Part shown: positions 36,480 to 48,677 of the stretch, piece by piece
How the letters are laid out: each line of letters opens with the position of its first letter
How positions within the stretch are numbered: the stretch's first letter is position 1
Source: Romanomermis culicivorax
Taxonomy: Eukaryota > Nematoda > Enoplea > Mermithida > Mermithidae
Assembly (NCBI GenBank): GCA_963922205.1
Contig: CAWUHX010000127.1
Coordinates: forward strand, 496,001 to 560,000
DNA: 64,000 bases
Direction of reading: 5' to 3'
Translations under genes and position numbers: made by a program
The notes under the pieces: generated by a model
What the model was told of the DNA's origin: nothing
Seen by the model: the letters and a program-made list of their open reading frames with translations, nothing else
Database searches by the model: none

Positions 36480-37715
36480 TACAAACTTTAAAAGTAGTTA
36501 TTTCGCCTGTCAAGGACATGTTGTCTTGTTTCTCGTTAGCCCAAGTGTCCCGTTAGTCCAAGTAACGCTATAATTTTATTCACTCCAGGCAACGAATTTT
36601 TTGTAGACTACATGCTGAGCTTGAAAGAATTCTACTTGACCTGCAGTAGGTACCACAAGCACCAGATTTTTGAGAACCATCTATAGCGTTCAACTTTGAT
36701 GGAGTTGCCTGAGGTCGATGCATTAGCTAGGGCTCATGCTAAGGCTTCGCCTTAGGTCTTTGCTTCATCTCAGACTTTGGCTTGGGGTTTACTCAGTCTT
36801 TGACTTAGGCCAGGTTTAGGCCAAGGCTCAGGAGAATAATTGTCTATAGATCATATCAAACTTTTGGAAACCAATCAGAAAAGCAACTACATCGAATATA
36901 TGTGATTCCCGTTATACGTTCAATGGGCAAATGAGGTTGGTAAAAATGTTTCACACCACTCTCATGGAGTTCATGCCTAGCTTAAATCATTATCCAATCG
37001 AAAGCGGACTCTTGGAATCAAAAAAGTGACTGATCCACGAAAAAATTCATTTGTTGACATATTTCAATGTCCAGAAACGGTCATTTTTAGTACATTTTCA
37101 ACAGGTGGAAAAAGATAGGAATTCTGTGGAGGCTTTTCGAACAATGAGAAAAAGAAAAAAGTTTATTTCAATTTGGCGTTTCATAGTTGACTATTCTTTG
37201 AAGTGATTTTGCGTTCTTTTCTGTGGAGCAGAATCATTCTAATCAACATTTGATTATGAAATGCAATCACCTTACTATCATCAAGATTTCTATCCTTGCT
37301 CCCTATACAATGTTCAGCACGATAAATGAATGCAAAGCTTTGTCATTTCTTTACCCATCAAAATGATGCTTATTTCCTTTGTATTCGTGTTTGGAATTAA
37401 AGAATGGGTCAGATTCAACAGGCTTATATTCAACAAACTCCTCTAGCTCGAAGTGAAATTGTGAAGAAGAAATTTTTTTCTAAGCGGAACGAAGAAACAT
37501 ACATGCTTGACCCTTTTGTTACCAGTTGCAATTTTTGAGACTCAATTTTTTATAATTGCAGCAGTAGCATCTCGTAGCTTCAAGCAGAACTTTGTATGTA
37601 CGAGTAGTTATTTCGCCTCTCAAGCCCAGTCGTCAGATTGTTTCTTGTTAATCCAAGTGTCCCGTTAGTTCAAGCAATGCAATAAATTCATTCACTCAAA
37701 GTAAGGAATTTTTAG
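36480..37715. repeat. segmental duplication, copies 2 and partial 3
   Basis: 36603-37560 repeats 34210-35265. In addition, 36480-36600 (GTAGTTATTTCGCCT...CAAGTGTCCCGTTAGT) is repeated at about 37585-37715, so the unit is partly tandem. The related short frame QQTPLARSEIV is present but the rest of the frame differs from copy 1. Confidence 0.65.
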
Positions 37716-39783
37716 CATAAAAATGGTATCCCGTTACTCAAACAATGCTATATGAATCTTCTAAAATTTCCTGCATATACTTTAACACCTTTGAGCACTC
37801 TTTAGTGACCAGTTTAGCAAGAGTCGAACAGTGGTTAGATCTATTCTTATTGAATTTGGGCCAAATTTAATAATTTTCATTTATTTCTCGGTTTGCGTCA
37901 ATATCAAAAGCTTTCTTGGGGACCAGATTAGTATGCTTCTTGATTACTACCTACTTCAATCAAATAGGAGTACAACTGCGTATAAACAGTCAAGGAGCCA
38001 AAAAATCATGAAACAAAAGAATGACAGGAATACTGAAAAAACGAAAAGAAAAAAATTTTATGAATATTTGATCGATGAATTCATGCATATTTAAATATAA
38101 CAAACGAAAATTGTGCAAACAACTGCTTATGTCGTGAAGTCATACCATCTGCATATTGCAGGCACAAAAATCACATCATTGATATTAAGACATCATTTAT
38201 TTTTCTCAACTTTGAAACTTTGAGAACATATTTGCAATTTCAACCTGAATTTTTCTTTGGAATCTTGATGGCGATGTACAACCTGATTTATAACACGTGA
38301 TTTTTGATGATTCATCGAGCATTCCACACACACACACACGGACACACATTTATTTTTCAAGTTGAACCCATTAGCGATACAAAAATCACATTGCCCAGAA
38401 TAATTTTCTTTGAAAAATTCCATAACAAAAAGGCAAAAGCAGGATTTAGATTGAGATATTCATTCGTCTATTACTGCGGCCATACAAATACCCTTACAAA
38501 CAATTAAAGAACCTTGCTTATGAGGGGTACCAGTTTTATAGAAAGTTTCCAGGTGACATGTAATTGATGTTTATATAGCAGAAATTATGGACTCTGGACG
38601 TCATGACATGAACCAGTGGACATAAACCTTGCTGGCATGCTCCACGAGTCCATATAAAACAAATTTTCTATTGCATAAATTCAACAGTAATTTACCCTTT
38701 CCTCGCCGTATCCACTTCCCATATATTGTGAAATTGTAATGCATAGTCTTGTGGTTTTGACCATGTTCGCCATATTTTTGGCCTATGGCGCCATTGCAGT
38801 TGTAGGAGGTGCAGTGCCTCATGGTGAGTGACATATGTTGAAAACTGTAGGGACCTGCAGAATCGCAAAGATAGGTTCCCCACCCAGCCAATCAAAATAA
38901 CCTTCTTAGCATGACCTTTGACACGCCTTTTCTCAAAGTGTTCCCAATGATATCAAATTACTATAATGTCCAAAATCGGGCATAAAATAAATGCAAATCG
39001 TAATTAGTATGTGGAAATACCAAATCGTCAGCTTTTAGGAATGATTTGCAATAATAAATCCATAACATTTTGCTTTGCTGAATTTGAGTTCATTGCTAAA
39101 CTAGTGGCTGAAATTTCCAGAATTTTCTGAGCAATAACAGCCAATTCAGAAATGTTGGTTTAATTTCCCAAAAGCTTTTTGCGCTTTAAAAATAAAAAAA
39201 AGAAGAATTAAATCGGCAGAGTGTGACAATGATCAAAGTTCCCGAAGAATGCAAATTCTTAATTGCTGACTTGTTTTTCGGAATTGTTGAACGCTCTTGA
39301 TATAATTTTCTCACACTACTTCTGATCAAATGAAAAATGATTGAATTGACTGAAAACTTAGACCTTTTATCCACGAAAGGAATGTCAAAGCATTCCAGAT
39401 GGTAAATAATATTGTATTAGTTTGAATGATAACTCTCCAATCCAAGATAAGATGCCTGAAGCTAATGTTTTTCACACTTGGCCTGTCAGAGGGTCAATTC
39501 CTCTGATCTTTGATCCTCTAATTATTATCATTTTAATTTTCTAAAGTTCTTTGTTGCCAAAGTAGGTTCACATTTTATTAGGTAAACAAAACTTTCAAAC
39601 GGTTTGTGTCATATTACTTTTGGTACAAAACAAAAAATGGATAAGAATGTGTTGTATAGACGTTTTTTGTTGATGTTTGGCGCTGTTCGCCATGTTTTTT
39701 CATTCCTAATGTTTACTTTGGTTAGTGTATGTTAGATTTAGTGCAGAGGGGTCTTGGGCACAATTTTTCTTTGGTTGAGACCT
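37716..39783. other. no gene recognised
   Basis: Short frames (for example 37831-38094, a lysine-rich 87-codon frame) have no supporting features. A short (CA)n run lies at 38325-38338. Nothing else is definable. Confidence 0.35.
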
Positions 39784-40979
39784 GGGCCCGGTTTCACCAC
39801 AATGTTACAAGTCGAAAGGCCCTCTCATACTTCACTGCATGGTACCCCACGGCGCCGCGTATCGCCAGTTGTTCTATCCATACTAAAAAGCGGCACCGGC
39901 CAGCGCCGCACGGTACCACCTTTGAAATATGAATAGGTTTTTGTAATTTTTGCGGCGCCGCGCTGCGCGGCGCCACCATCAGGTTTTAACTGAACCGAAA
40001 TTTTCGAACAAGTTATGGGTTCTAAAGTTGCAGCATACTGTTGTTGTAACATATTGTTGCATACTGTGACATCTATACATGTAGTTGAATCATATTTTCA
40101 CTTGAATGATGAATTCTGACACTTGTCTAATTATTTTACCAAATTGCTTACTTAATTTTCAATGAAGATTTACTCAGAAGTTGATCACTCAATTTGCAAT
40201 GAAGACATTATAATGTGTAAAAATTATGAATATGCAAAGTAGGTGTAAACATGTTCCTACATCAAGCGTACCCCATTTCGATCGTGTCTTTATTCCCCCA
40301 ACGTCCCTCTTCTGCAAATATCCCAATTGTCCGAAAGTTAATATTCCCCGTAGGTCCCGATTCCCCGAATAATGAATAAATTTTTTATTTCCCCTAAAAA
40401 TACATTAGTCTCTAATCTCTGAACGTCCCGATTTCCCGAATACTAGGGAAAGGAGATGGATCCACTTTGAATCTGGGTCCTAAACAGCAGGTCCGACCGG
40501 ACCCAGATCAGATCTGGATTCTGTATATGGCACATATGTGAATGAATAATCGTGTATATATATTCAATTTTTCAAAATCAATTTATATAAATTGATATTT
40601 CTCAGCAGTTCAAGAGCTATTAATCGTTGGAATGATAAGTAAATTGAAACAAGAGCCCAAAATCTTTAGACTAGGCCTTCTTGCAAGCTTCTATCTGCAC
40701 CATGCAGGAATGATTGATTTTTATTTTTCTTTTTTGCTTTTTATTTTTCGATTTTTTCCTATTTTTCATCTTTTTCGCATTTTTCGTTTTTTGAATTTGT
40801 CGAGATGAGCAATACACATTTTTTGGGAAGAGCAAAATCCAAATGTAAAAAAGTGGCGGAGTACGACAAGCCACCACACGGCGACGCTTGTTAGTATGAA
40901 TAGGACAACCTGTTGAGAGTGGTCACAGCAACCACCTCAACTACAAATTGTTGCAAAAAAAGAGGGCACCTTTCCCGTT

Positions 40980-41053
40980 GCTCGGTTGGCTCAGTTGGTT
41001 AGAGCATGCGGACGGTAGCCGCAAGGTCCCGGGTTCAGGTCCAGGACTGAGCC
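40980..41053 (+). repeat. tRNA-like SINE head, degenerate copy
   Basis: Same layout as 41209-41282 but with a mismatch in the T stem and a G-T pair in the acceptor. It is the first of two tandem units about 230 bp long, each starting TGTTGAGAGTGG (40911 and 41141). Confidence 0.55.
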
Positions 41054-41208
41054 TAACTTTTACCGAAGCCCCGAGTGACGGGAAGAGGTTGCCTCAACAC
41101 TGGTGGCCCTTGACAGTCCGTCAAACTGGACGGCGGAGGGATGTTGAGAGTGGCCAAAGTAGTCACCCCAACTACGAATTCTTGCAAAAAGAGAGCGCCT
41201 TTCCTGCT

Positions 41209-41282
41209 GCTCGGTTGGCTCAGTTGGTTAGAGCATGCGGACGGTAGCCGCAAGGTCCTGGGTTCAAGTCCCGGACCGAGCC
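41209..41282 (+). tRNA. tRNA-Thr(GGT)-like cloverleaf, probably a SINE head
   Basis: The 74-nt sequence folds as a full cloverleaf. The acceptor is GCTCGGT/ACCGAGC, the D stem GCTC/GAGC, the anticodon stem TGCGG/CCGCA, and the T stem CTGGG/CCCGG. A box and B box (GGTTCAAGTCC) are present. The loop ACGGTAG would give anticodon GGT (Thr), but position 33 is C instead of the near-universal T. That oddity, and the tandem repeat context, favour a SINE or pseudogene over a working tRNA. Confidence 0.5.
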
Positions 41283-43002
41283 TAACTTTTACTGAAGCCC
41301 CCAGTGGCGGGAAAAGATTGCCTCAACAAACCGGCCCTGCGCGGTACCTCGTGGCGAAGTATGACAGGGCCTTTACGAGTACTACGAGTGTCGAAATCCA
41401 GGAGTAAATCAGTTTCACTAGCTTGACTCGTGCTACGGGTGACAAGCTACAACCTACGGGTGACAGACTGCAAGCTAAGAGTGATGCAAGTTCTGCTACG
41501 GGTGATGTGCTTTGCGTTACGAGTCTATAGTAACAGTGTTTCACCATGTTTTCCATAGGATTCGTAAAATGATCATTTTATGGGGTGTTTTTTGGCACTC
41601 ATTATACAGGAATCCGTAATGTTATTATAATCGGGTTGGGAAATTTGTTCTGGAAATTATCAATTTCTAAGTTATTCTGAAATTTAATCAAACCTCGAAG
41701 AAATTTTCTCAATTCTTGTAAATATTTTTTAGATGTTGATGAAACATATAAAAATTTCGAAAAATTTACTTCGAAAAAAAAGGAAAAAACGATTCCCTAC
41801 AGAAAATCATTTTCCTCACATTTTTGAAAATTCATCAATTTTACAGAAATTTTCTGAATTTATTGTGAAAGTTAATTTAAAAAAAACATCCAAAAAAATT
41901 GCAAAAAATTTCTAGATCATTGCAGATTACTTACTATTTTTGTTAGTTATTCGTACGGAATACATGGAGGGCTACTTGAAAAAATTCGTTAATACTCTAA
42001 AAAATGTGTTACTACTTGAAAAAATTTGTTACGATCTGAAAAACATTGTTACCTTCGAACATGATGCACAAACTTTTTTTCAAGATGCATCACAAAAATT
42101 TCAAGATGCTTCGCAAAAGTTTCAAGTTGCATCACAAAAAAATCAAGATAAGAGACATTTCCGATGTTCGACTTTTTTTCAAGTGCATCTCATTTTTCTC
42201 GAGATAATCTTGGAAAAAATCAAGATGGCATGATGGCATCTCGAAAAAAATAAAATTACATCTTGAAAAAAAATCAAGACTCTATCTTGAAAAAAATGAA
42301 GATCTCATCTTGAAAAAAAATCAAAATGGGTGGCACATTTCTTAAACTAGCCAATTAAAGGCGTTCCTCCACACCTTTATATATTATATACGGGAACCCT
42401 TCAAAGTGCATTTGTGAGGTCAGGGCTTGCTAGAGGAGGGTGCCCTTGGTTCTTACCAGAGGGGATGGCAGAGGAGGTGGGGTTATTTCGCACGGGCAAT
42501 CTGATGGACATGTTGGTTTTGTAATAAAAATTTTTTTTGGGGTTTTTCAGTAAAATGTCAAAAATGCTTGTTTTTCGCCCAAAATGCAGTAATTTCGAGA
42601 AAGTATCCAAATTATCATTTCTTTGTCAGGTTGACAAAAGAAAACAAAAGTCAAAGATGCACAAATACTACTAGGCTATGATTCCTACGACCCACTTTTG
42701 GTCCGTGAAAATCTCATCAAATTTAGGAGTACTTTCATTCTCATAGTGGTAGGTAACTCATTTGGTGAAACATACAGTCGTAAACTATGAAAAACCGTCG
42801 CTCGTAACACTCATAAATCGTGGGCCCATACTCATAAACTATTTTTTGGTGAAACGGCCACTTGTAGCACTCCTAGACTCGTAATTCCTTGCTCGTAAAA
42901 TCTGATTTTTGGCGAGACAGCCATTCGAAGCTCTCTTAACATGGGACTCGTAACTCGTGACATTTTACTCTTAATACGGAGTTTTGTGGTGAAACCGGGC
43001 CC

Positions 43003-43929
43003 TGGTGTAGGACTGGCGTGGAGTTTTGTCCAGGGTTCTGTGGCTCGTAGGGCAGACTTTGGCGTTTAGTAGTTCGTGGCACTTTGTATTCTTTTAACCC
43101 TGTATTGTGTTCTGCTCTTCAATAATAATGTTTACGCTCTACCATTGTCTTTGGCTAGGTACTCATTTATCTTTCTTGGTGTCACATCTCGCCGGGCTAG
43201 CGTTAGGTTAAGAACCAGTTAGGAACTCCCAAGAACCGCATCCAGGTAGCCGAGGGCATACACAGGCCTATATTACAACAGGCCACGTCATGCTTGGGAT
43301 CATTTAAAAACCCATCTTTTGATATGCTATCACCATTAACTTGACTAGAACTCAAGAAATTTAATATTTTGGAATTTTGGAAAATTTTTTATGCTATAAA
43401 TAGTAGAATATTCAAACAAGATCAAAAAACCGTAAAAGGTTATGATAGTGACTTGGGGAAATAGCCCGAAAAGTCTTGACCAGATGGTGAGGAGGCTCAT
43501 GTGGAAAAAACAGTTTTGCGGCGAACTTACAAAAAATTTGACTAGAAAAGAGGCACTTTGATGACAGGAATTTTCATCACCTAAAACTGTACTATGCTAA
43601 AAAATTGTTTCTGTTGTTCTGGTGCGTCCACTCTCCTTCATGGGGGCTGCTTCACATACAGTACCACTTTTATTACAAATACATTCTTTTCAACACTTAC
43701 ATGGCCCAGTAATAGATCCAGTCGATCGCATATATGCCCTGTATTGTCGAGAACTGAGTATTATTTTTCTGATCCGTCGGAAATATAATGATTAAATCAT
43801 ATGAATTTTGTATAATCTTAAAAATATAATTTTCAGAAAATAAACTAAATATAATCCTAACTCGATTCCATGCCAAGTTGGTGCTTACAAACATTGAACT
43901 GTAGTATTTTCACTCTTGCCATTTTGTAG
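43003..43929. other. no gene firmly recognised
   Basis: The sequence after the foldback has no supported gene. Frames near 43594-43790 could hold an exon upstream of the Ig-like piece at 43930, but no cysteine/tryptophan pattern of an Ig domain start is visible in them. Confidence 0.3.
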
Positions 43930-44110
43930 AATGATTAAAAAAGACTCATTAGTCTCCAAACTGTGGGTATCTTCGAGTTTTGAAGTGTCTGATTTCTTCC
44001 AATGCGAATACATTTATGTGATTAGCAGCCTGAAATTTAACGGCTCAAAAATTGATTCGTATATGTGTCGTGCGTACCATAATATGTCTGGAAGGACATT
44101 TATAGCAAGT
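43930..44110 (+). CDS. possible exon with Ig-like domain end
   Basis: Between an acceptor-like CATTTTGTAG and a donor-like GCAAGTATAAT lies an open stretch. It reads SSLKFNGSKIDSYMCRAYHN followed by MSG, closely resembling the F-strand end of an I-set immunoglobulin domain (L.........Y.C.A.N..G). No partner exons could be placed with confidence. If real it would belong to a cell-surface or muscle-type protein. The resemblance is short, so confidence is low. Confidence 0.3.
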
Positions 44111-45344
44111 ATAATCTAAGCAAGGTGCACCAAGTTTCTGTCACACATTCAACTATCCATCAAAAATGTAGGGATAAAACCAGTTGAACAAATATGTCGC
44201 CTGTTTTCAGGTCCCAGATCTTGTTATTCTAGTCTCTGCACAGCTCAAAATACTTGAGCAATGTCATTAAAGTCACAATTGTTCGTACATAACTGATTGC
44301 TGCAGGTCACAAAATATAGCTTCTTAGGTCAGTAAAGTACAACAGTTCTATAGCAGACCAAAAACAATTTTTCAATTACGGCATAACCTAAGTTTGCGAG
44401 AACTCTCACTGTGAGAATAAATAAATTATCTTGGCTATCAGCAACAAGCTCGAGAATGAATTTTGATAGTTCATTCTGCAATAACAGATTTACAATGTTA
44501 ATCGACTTCACAGTTGTAACTTTGATTTTTGGACGGAACAGTCATCCATAGATGTTTGCATTTTTAGTTCTTGCTTTAATTTTATTGATTAGTATTATTG
44601 ATTAAAATACAAAACTTGGTTTCGGATGTTCTTAAATGGGGAACCTAAGAATATTAAAGTTCTAAGACTATGTCATTTTTTATTCCGATCAAAAATTCGC
44701 AGATTTACCTGATCCGGCTCAGTAATGTATAATTAACTGTGAATTGATTTTTTTTTGATTTTTTATTTTTTTTTATTTTTTTTGGGCAAATTATGTTCTC
44801 AACTGTTCCTCAGGCTTCATCAAGTAATTGTGGTTCAAATATCTTTTGATGAAAAGTCTATCATTTCCTGTCATTTTGGGTTTTTTTGAAATATGTTTTC
44901 AGTCACTTAAAAAATATATTGTTTTATTCTGTCAAATTTTGTATTTTTGCAAATTACTTTCTGATCTTCTCTAATTCAGATGTTTTAACTTTTTAAATGA
45001 TAAAATACAATTTTTAAATTTTTCATCTTCTAAGTTCCTTTGAATAATGTTTAATGTTTTTCATTCTTTTAAGTTTTCAAAAACATAGGAGAAGACCTTT
45101 TTCTATAACGGTTTTTCTTCAGGTGATGATTATATGCACATTAGTTTGTAAATTTCAGAATTATGGTCCATGCAAAAAACGCACTTTTTGAAAATGTTTG
45201 ATATTTTTCCAATGATGGTCAGATTTCATTATAGCTCGAACCATCTTGCTGACGTCAACATTGTCTGACAGCTATTGGTGACGTTGACCTTCAAAAATAA
45301 GTCTCATCTTACAAACTGTACTGTTGGATATACATTTTTCAGTA
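44111..45344. other. no gene recognised; T-rich
   Basis: AT-rich sequence with long T runs (44730-44790). No supported gene. It could be an intron if the exon-like pieces at 43930 and 45345 belong together. Confidence 0.3.
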
Positions 45345-45542
45345 GTTTACCCTGCCGCACCCGTGGTTGCCTTCGCAGCCCCAGCACCTTTATATCAGCC
45401 AGGATCCTATTCGTTCTATCGAGGCCATGGCAAGCGATATTCAAGATGCCATTTTGCTAAAATTTCTTATGTATTGCTCTATTTTCTTTATAGATGCATG
45501 GCTGAAGAAAATTTTTTAGAACACAGAAAGAATTTGCTGTGA
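45345..45542 (+). CDS. possible terminal exon, proline/alanine-rich with GKR site
   Basis: After the acceptor-like TACATTTTTCAG an open frame reads YPAAPVVAFAAPAPLYQPGS, then YSFYRGHGKRYSR, and ends at TGA (45540). An AATAAA lies about 32 bp further on. The Ala/Pro-rich start resembles secreted or cuticle-associated proteins. GHGKR looks like an amidation and dibasic cleavage site. I could not find a signal-peptide exon, so the product remains unknown. Confidence 0.3.
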   Translation, partial: VYPAAPVVAFAAPAPLYQPGSYSFYRGHGKRYSRCHFAKISYVLLYFLYRCMAEENFLEHRKNLL

Positions 45543-46528
45543 AGAATATTGTTGTTTTTTATAATCACGAGTTGAATAAATAGCAGTAAGCGACTAAATT
45601 CTAATGAATTTGATTTATACAGTAGTTCTATCAGCTTTCGACCACTATGTAGGGATTAGACCATGATGAAAACTGGGCAGCTTTTTGCAAAATTCTGAAT
45701 ATTCTCATAAACAGCTTTTTTGAAGAGCGAAATTTCACACGTTTTTGTTTGATGCATCAATTCCGTAATTTCTGAAATCTAAAAACATAAATCGGCAGAA
45801 ACATTGAGAAATTAAAATTAAGCATTCTGAAAATGTAAAAATCGAAAAATATACATTGATAATTTAATTGTGAAACAAAGCAATGCAACGTGATAAATAC
45901 GAACTAGAAAAATGATTTCAAATCGCAGAAAAATGTTTCAAGAATCTGAAATTCAAGTATCATCCAAAAATTTATTGACCACAAGTAATATCATTAAAGT
46001 TAAAAAAAGTAGAATAAATTTTCATAATTCGATCAATTGATAAGGCTTGTCTACAGTAATACACACATTCCTAAGCCTAATTAAACAAACCTCATAACTT
46101 GCTGATCAATATTGACAATGAGCATTTTGAAGAATATTTGGAATTTCTATATTGTGAGGTTCCTCATTTAAGACATAATGTTACAAATCATTGGATTTTG
46201 GTTCAATTCTGAAATCCAAATCAATTGTTGTCTGCAGTGATTACATTGGATGTGGATATGAACTCAAAAGTAAATAGGGAAATGAAGTGGGGGCTGGAGT
46301 CCTAGTAGAAGAAAACAATCAAAACGAAAAATGGCAACAAATGATCCTTAGAGATTTAATAATCTGCAGGATCATCCAGATGAATGTGCATTTTTTTGAT
46401 TTCGAAAACTCGCATTTTTCCATGAGAAATAATTAAACGATCGAATTGAAACCAGTGAATTCATGTTGTAGTGCCAGAAGACTGAAGAGCTCGAATCTGG
46501 AGATAAAACAAATTGAGTAGTATAAAAG

Positions 46529-47424
46529 AGTGCCCCTGACGCGTCACTAGGACGCAAGACATTAGGACGCAGGGACATTAGGACGCAGGACATTGGGACG
46601 CAAGACATTAGGACGCAAAGACATTAGGACGCAGGACATTAGGACGCAAAGACATTAGGACGCAAGACATTAGGACGCGAGGACATTAGGACGCAGAAAT
46701 TTAACCCCAGAATTTGTGAAAGTCAATCTGAAGGGTATTATTCACTGTTCTGGAGGCTCACTTAGAAGTGGGTTCAAAGAAACTGAAGAGTCTTGAATGC
46801 CTCCCACATTGCAACTTTTTCTGTTTTCGGATGAGTTTGAAAAGCAGTGTCGGTTCAGACGGGAAACTAATGTTCAGTATATGTTTAAACGATATTGGAA
46901 AAGTCCCAAAACGCCACATCCTGGAGTCTTATGGAAAAAGTCTTGCGAGCAGTTTGTTTTGCAAAATAATAGGGAACCATAAAATTTTAGTGGGAGCCAA
47001 AAAATAACTTAAAGTGCTAGAATTGTAAAAATTCATTAATATTTGTTTCTCTCATGTTAGCATTTGGAAATGCAAATGGATCAGGTGTGTCACTGTATCT
47101 CGAAAAGACAAGGGCTTGATTTTTCTTGAGTGTCACTTTCTCTCATTAGAAAAAATGAAATCATTAACACGAAATAGTACATTATTAACACATATCTTTC
47201 ATATAATAAAATTAATGCTGGGAAAAATTTCCATGCAGCAATAAATTCGATTATTTTGTGACAAGATTATATGTTTTAACGTTCTCGGATGTTAAAAGTT
47301 CTGCGTCCTAGTGTCTTTGCGTCCTAATGTCCCTGCGTCCTAATGTCCTGCGTCCTAATGTCTGCGTCCTATAGTCTGCGTCCTAATGTCTTGCGTCCTA
47401 ACGGCATAGCGCCAAGAGTGCCTG
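46529..47424. mobile_element. foldback element, ATTAGGACGCAAGAC arms
   Basis: The left arm (46545-46697) is about nine units of ATTAGGACGCAAGAC type. The right arm (47305-47403) is the inverted string GTCCTGCGTCCTAAT. The loop of about 600 bp has no recognisable gene. The outer ends (GTGCCCCTGACGCG and, inverted, GCACTCTTGGCGC) pair imperfectly. Confidence 0.7.
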
Positions 47425-48677
47425 TGTCATGAAAATTCATAGCACGAAATTTTGAGCCGGATTGAAATATAAATTATGTGGAAAGATATTGTTATATCCA
47501 ACCCAAATCATGAGTCAAGTTCAAAAATCTCAAATTTTTCACCGAAAATTGGTTGAATAGAAAATTATTACCAGAAATCACATATGTAATCCTAAATGAA
47601 TATTAGAATGATGCTGGGTCGAGAAACCGCAAACTCTATAAAATATATTCATACATTCTTTTTCAAAAAACAAGCGGGCATCACAATAACTATTCTCACT
47701 TTGCCAAAAATAGATTTCAAACAATCACTGAATTTCTGAGATTCGATGGAAAATTGCAAAATTTTCTAAACAAAAATTTTTCTTTGCAGAAATTCTAACA
47801 GAATATTAACGAACAGACAATTATGAAAGAGAAACAGAGCTGAAGAAGAAACGAAACAGAGAAACAAAAAAATTAATCCACAATATTAATTTGAAAACTA
47901 ATTTTCGACTTTAGTCCGAAAATAGCGACTTAAAAAATTTATGCACGAACAAAATTTTGAAACAAAAGATTTCAAAAATTTTACGAGAAGTGGTAACATG
48001 AATTTTTTCATAACAAAACGTGAAATGAAGTCTGATGTTGTGGAAAAATTCAAGAGAACTTCAAGATAAAAGATTTGAGAATACTTTACTCGTGGTTAAA
48101 GTATTAATTAAAAATCGGCTGGAAATGATCCGATTGTAGGATGGTAGGAGTTATTCCAATTTCCGACAAAGTGAGTCCGAAATATCTACATATCTGTATG
48201 CATTGTTGTGAGTGAAGTATCCTGATCACTCCAAATGCATACCCATCAACAAGGGCGTTTGGAAGTTGTCACTTGTTTCTTTAATTTTCAAACCCGAAAC
48301 CTGGATGTTTTAATTCGGTGAATACAGAATGCATGATGACGCAGAGTATTATTACCATAAAATCTTGTATTGAATAATGAAAAAAAAATCAGTAACCTTA
48401 TGATGAGCAGTGAGCATTTGTTCCAAGTGAACAGTAGTAGTATAGAGACCCCCCTCAAGCGCAAAAAGCTCCCCGGCCCATGCAAAAGATAGGCGTTGGA
48501 CTTGAAAAAAAATCACAACCTCCCCGACACACAAAACATAGCCGACCTTCCCCCCCCCCCCGACTACTATGACGTCATTTTTTCCGGCTGGAAAAAAGCA
48601 TGACGTCACACCTGGGCTAGAAAGAAAAAAGTTGCTGAAACTTGGCCCACCCACATCTCCGTCAAAACTCAAGATAA
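47425..48677. other. no gene recognised
   Basis: AT-rich at first, then a C-rich patch at 48445-48570. Frames on the minus strand near 48352-48672 follow the base composition and have no recognisable domain. Confidence 0.35.

Larger units (their letters stand above)
39817..41372. mobile_element. interrupted relative of the 2746-3119 MITE
   Basis: The ends AGGCCCTCTCATACTTCAC and GCGAAGTATGACAGGGCCT, together with internal GGCGCCGCG blocks and TTAGTATGAATAGGACAAC, match the element at 2746-3119. It is about 1.56 kb long because other repeats have been inserted. Flanking triplets (GAA and TTA) do not match, so the ends may be rearranged. Confidence 0.55.
39784..43002. mobile_element. composite foldback element, GGGCCCGGTTTCACCAC termini
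   Basis: The left end GGGCCCGGTTTCACCAC is mirrored at the right end by GTGGTGAAACCGGGCCC. The inner arms repeat ACTCGTAACACTCATAAACT- and CTACGGGTGACAAGCTAC-type units (41375-41560 and 42690-42990). Nested inside are a Harbinger-like element (39817-41372), two tRNA-like units, a TTCCCCGAACGTCCC tract (40285-40450), and a copy of the TCAAGATGCATC repeat (41950-42660). The terminal GGGCCCGGTT is shared with the foldback at 5836. Confidence 0.65.

Noticed and set aside
38325-38338. A (CA)n microsatellite
   Set aside because: Too short to be of note.
48352-48672. A 106-codon minus-strand frame with FFLSSPG and GGGGKVGYV
   Set aside because: It follows a C-rich patch and has low-complexity composition; no homology is recognisable.
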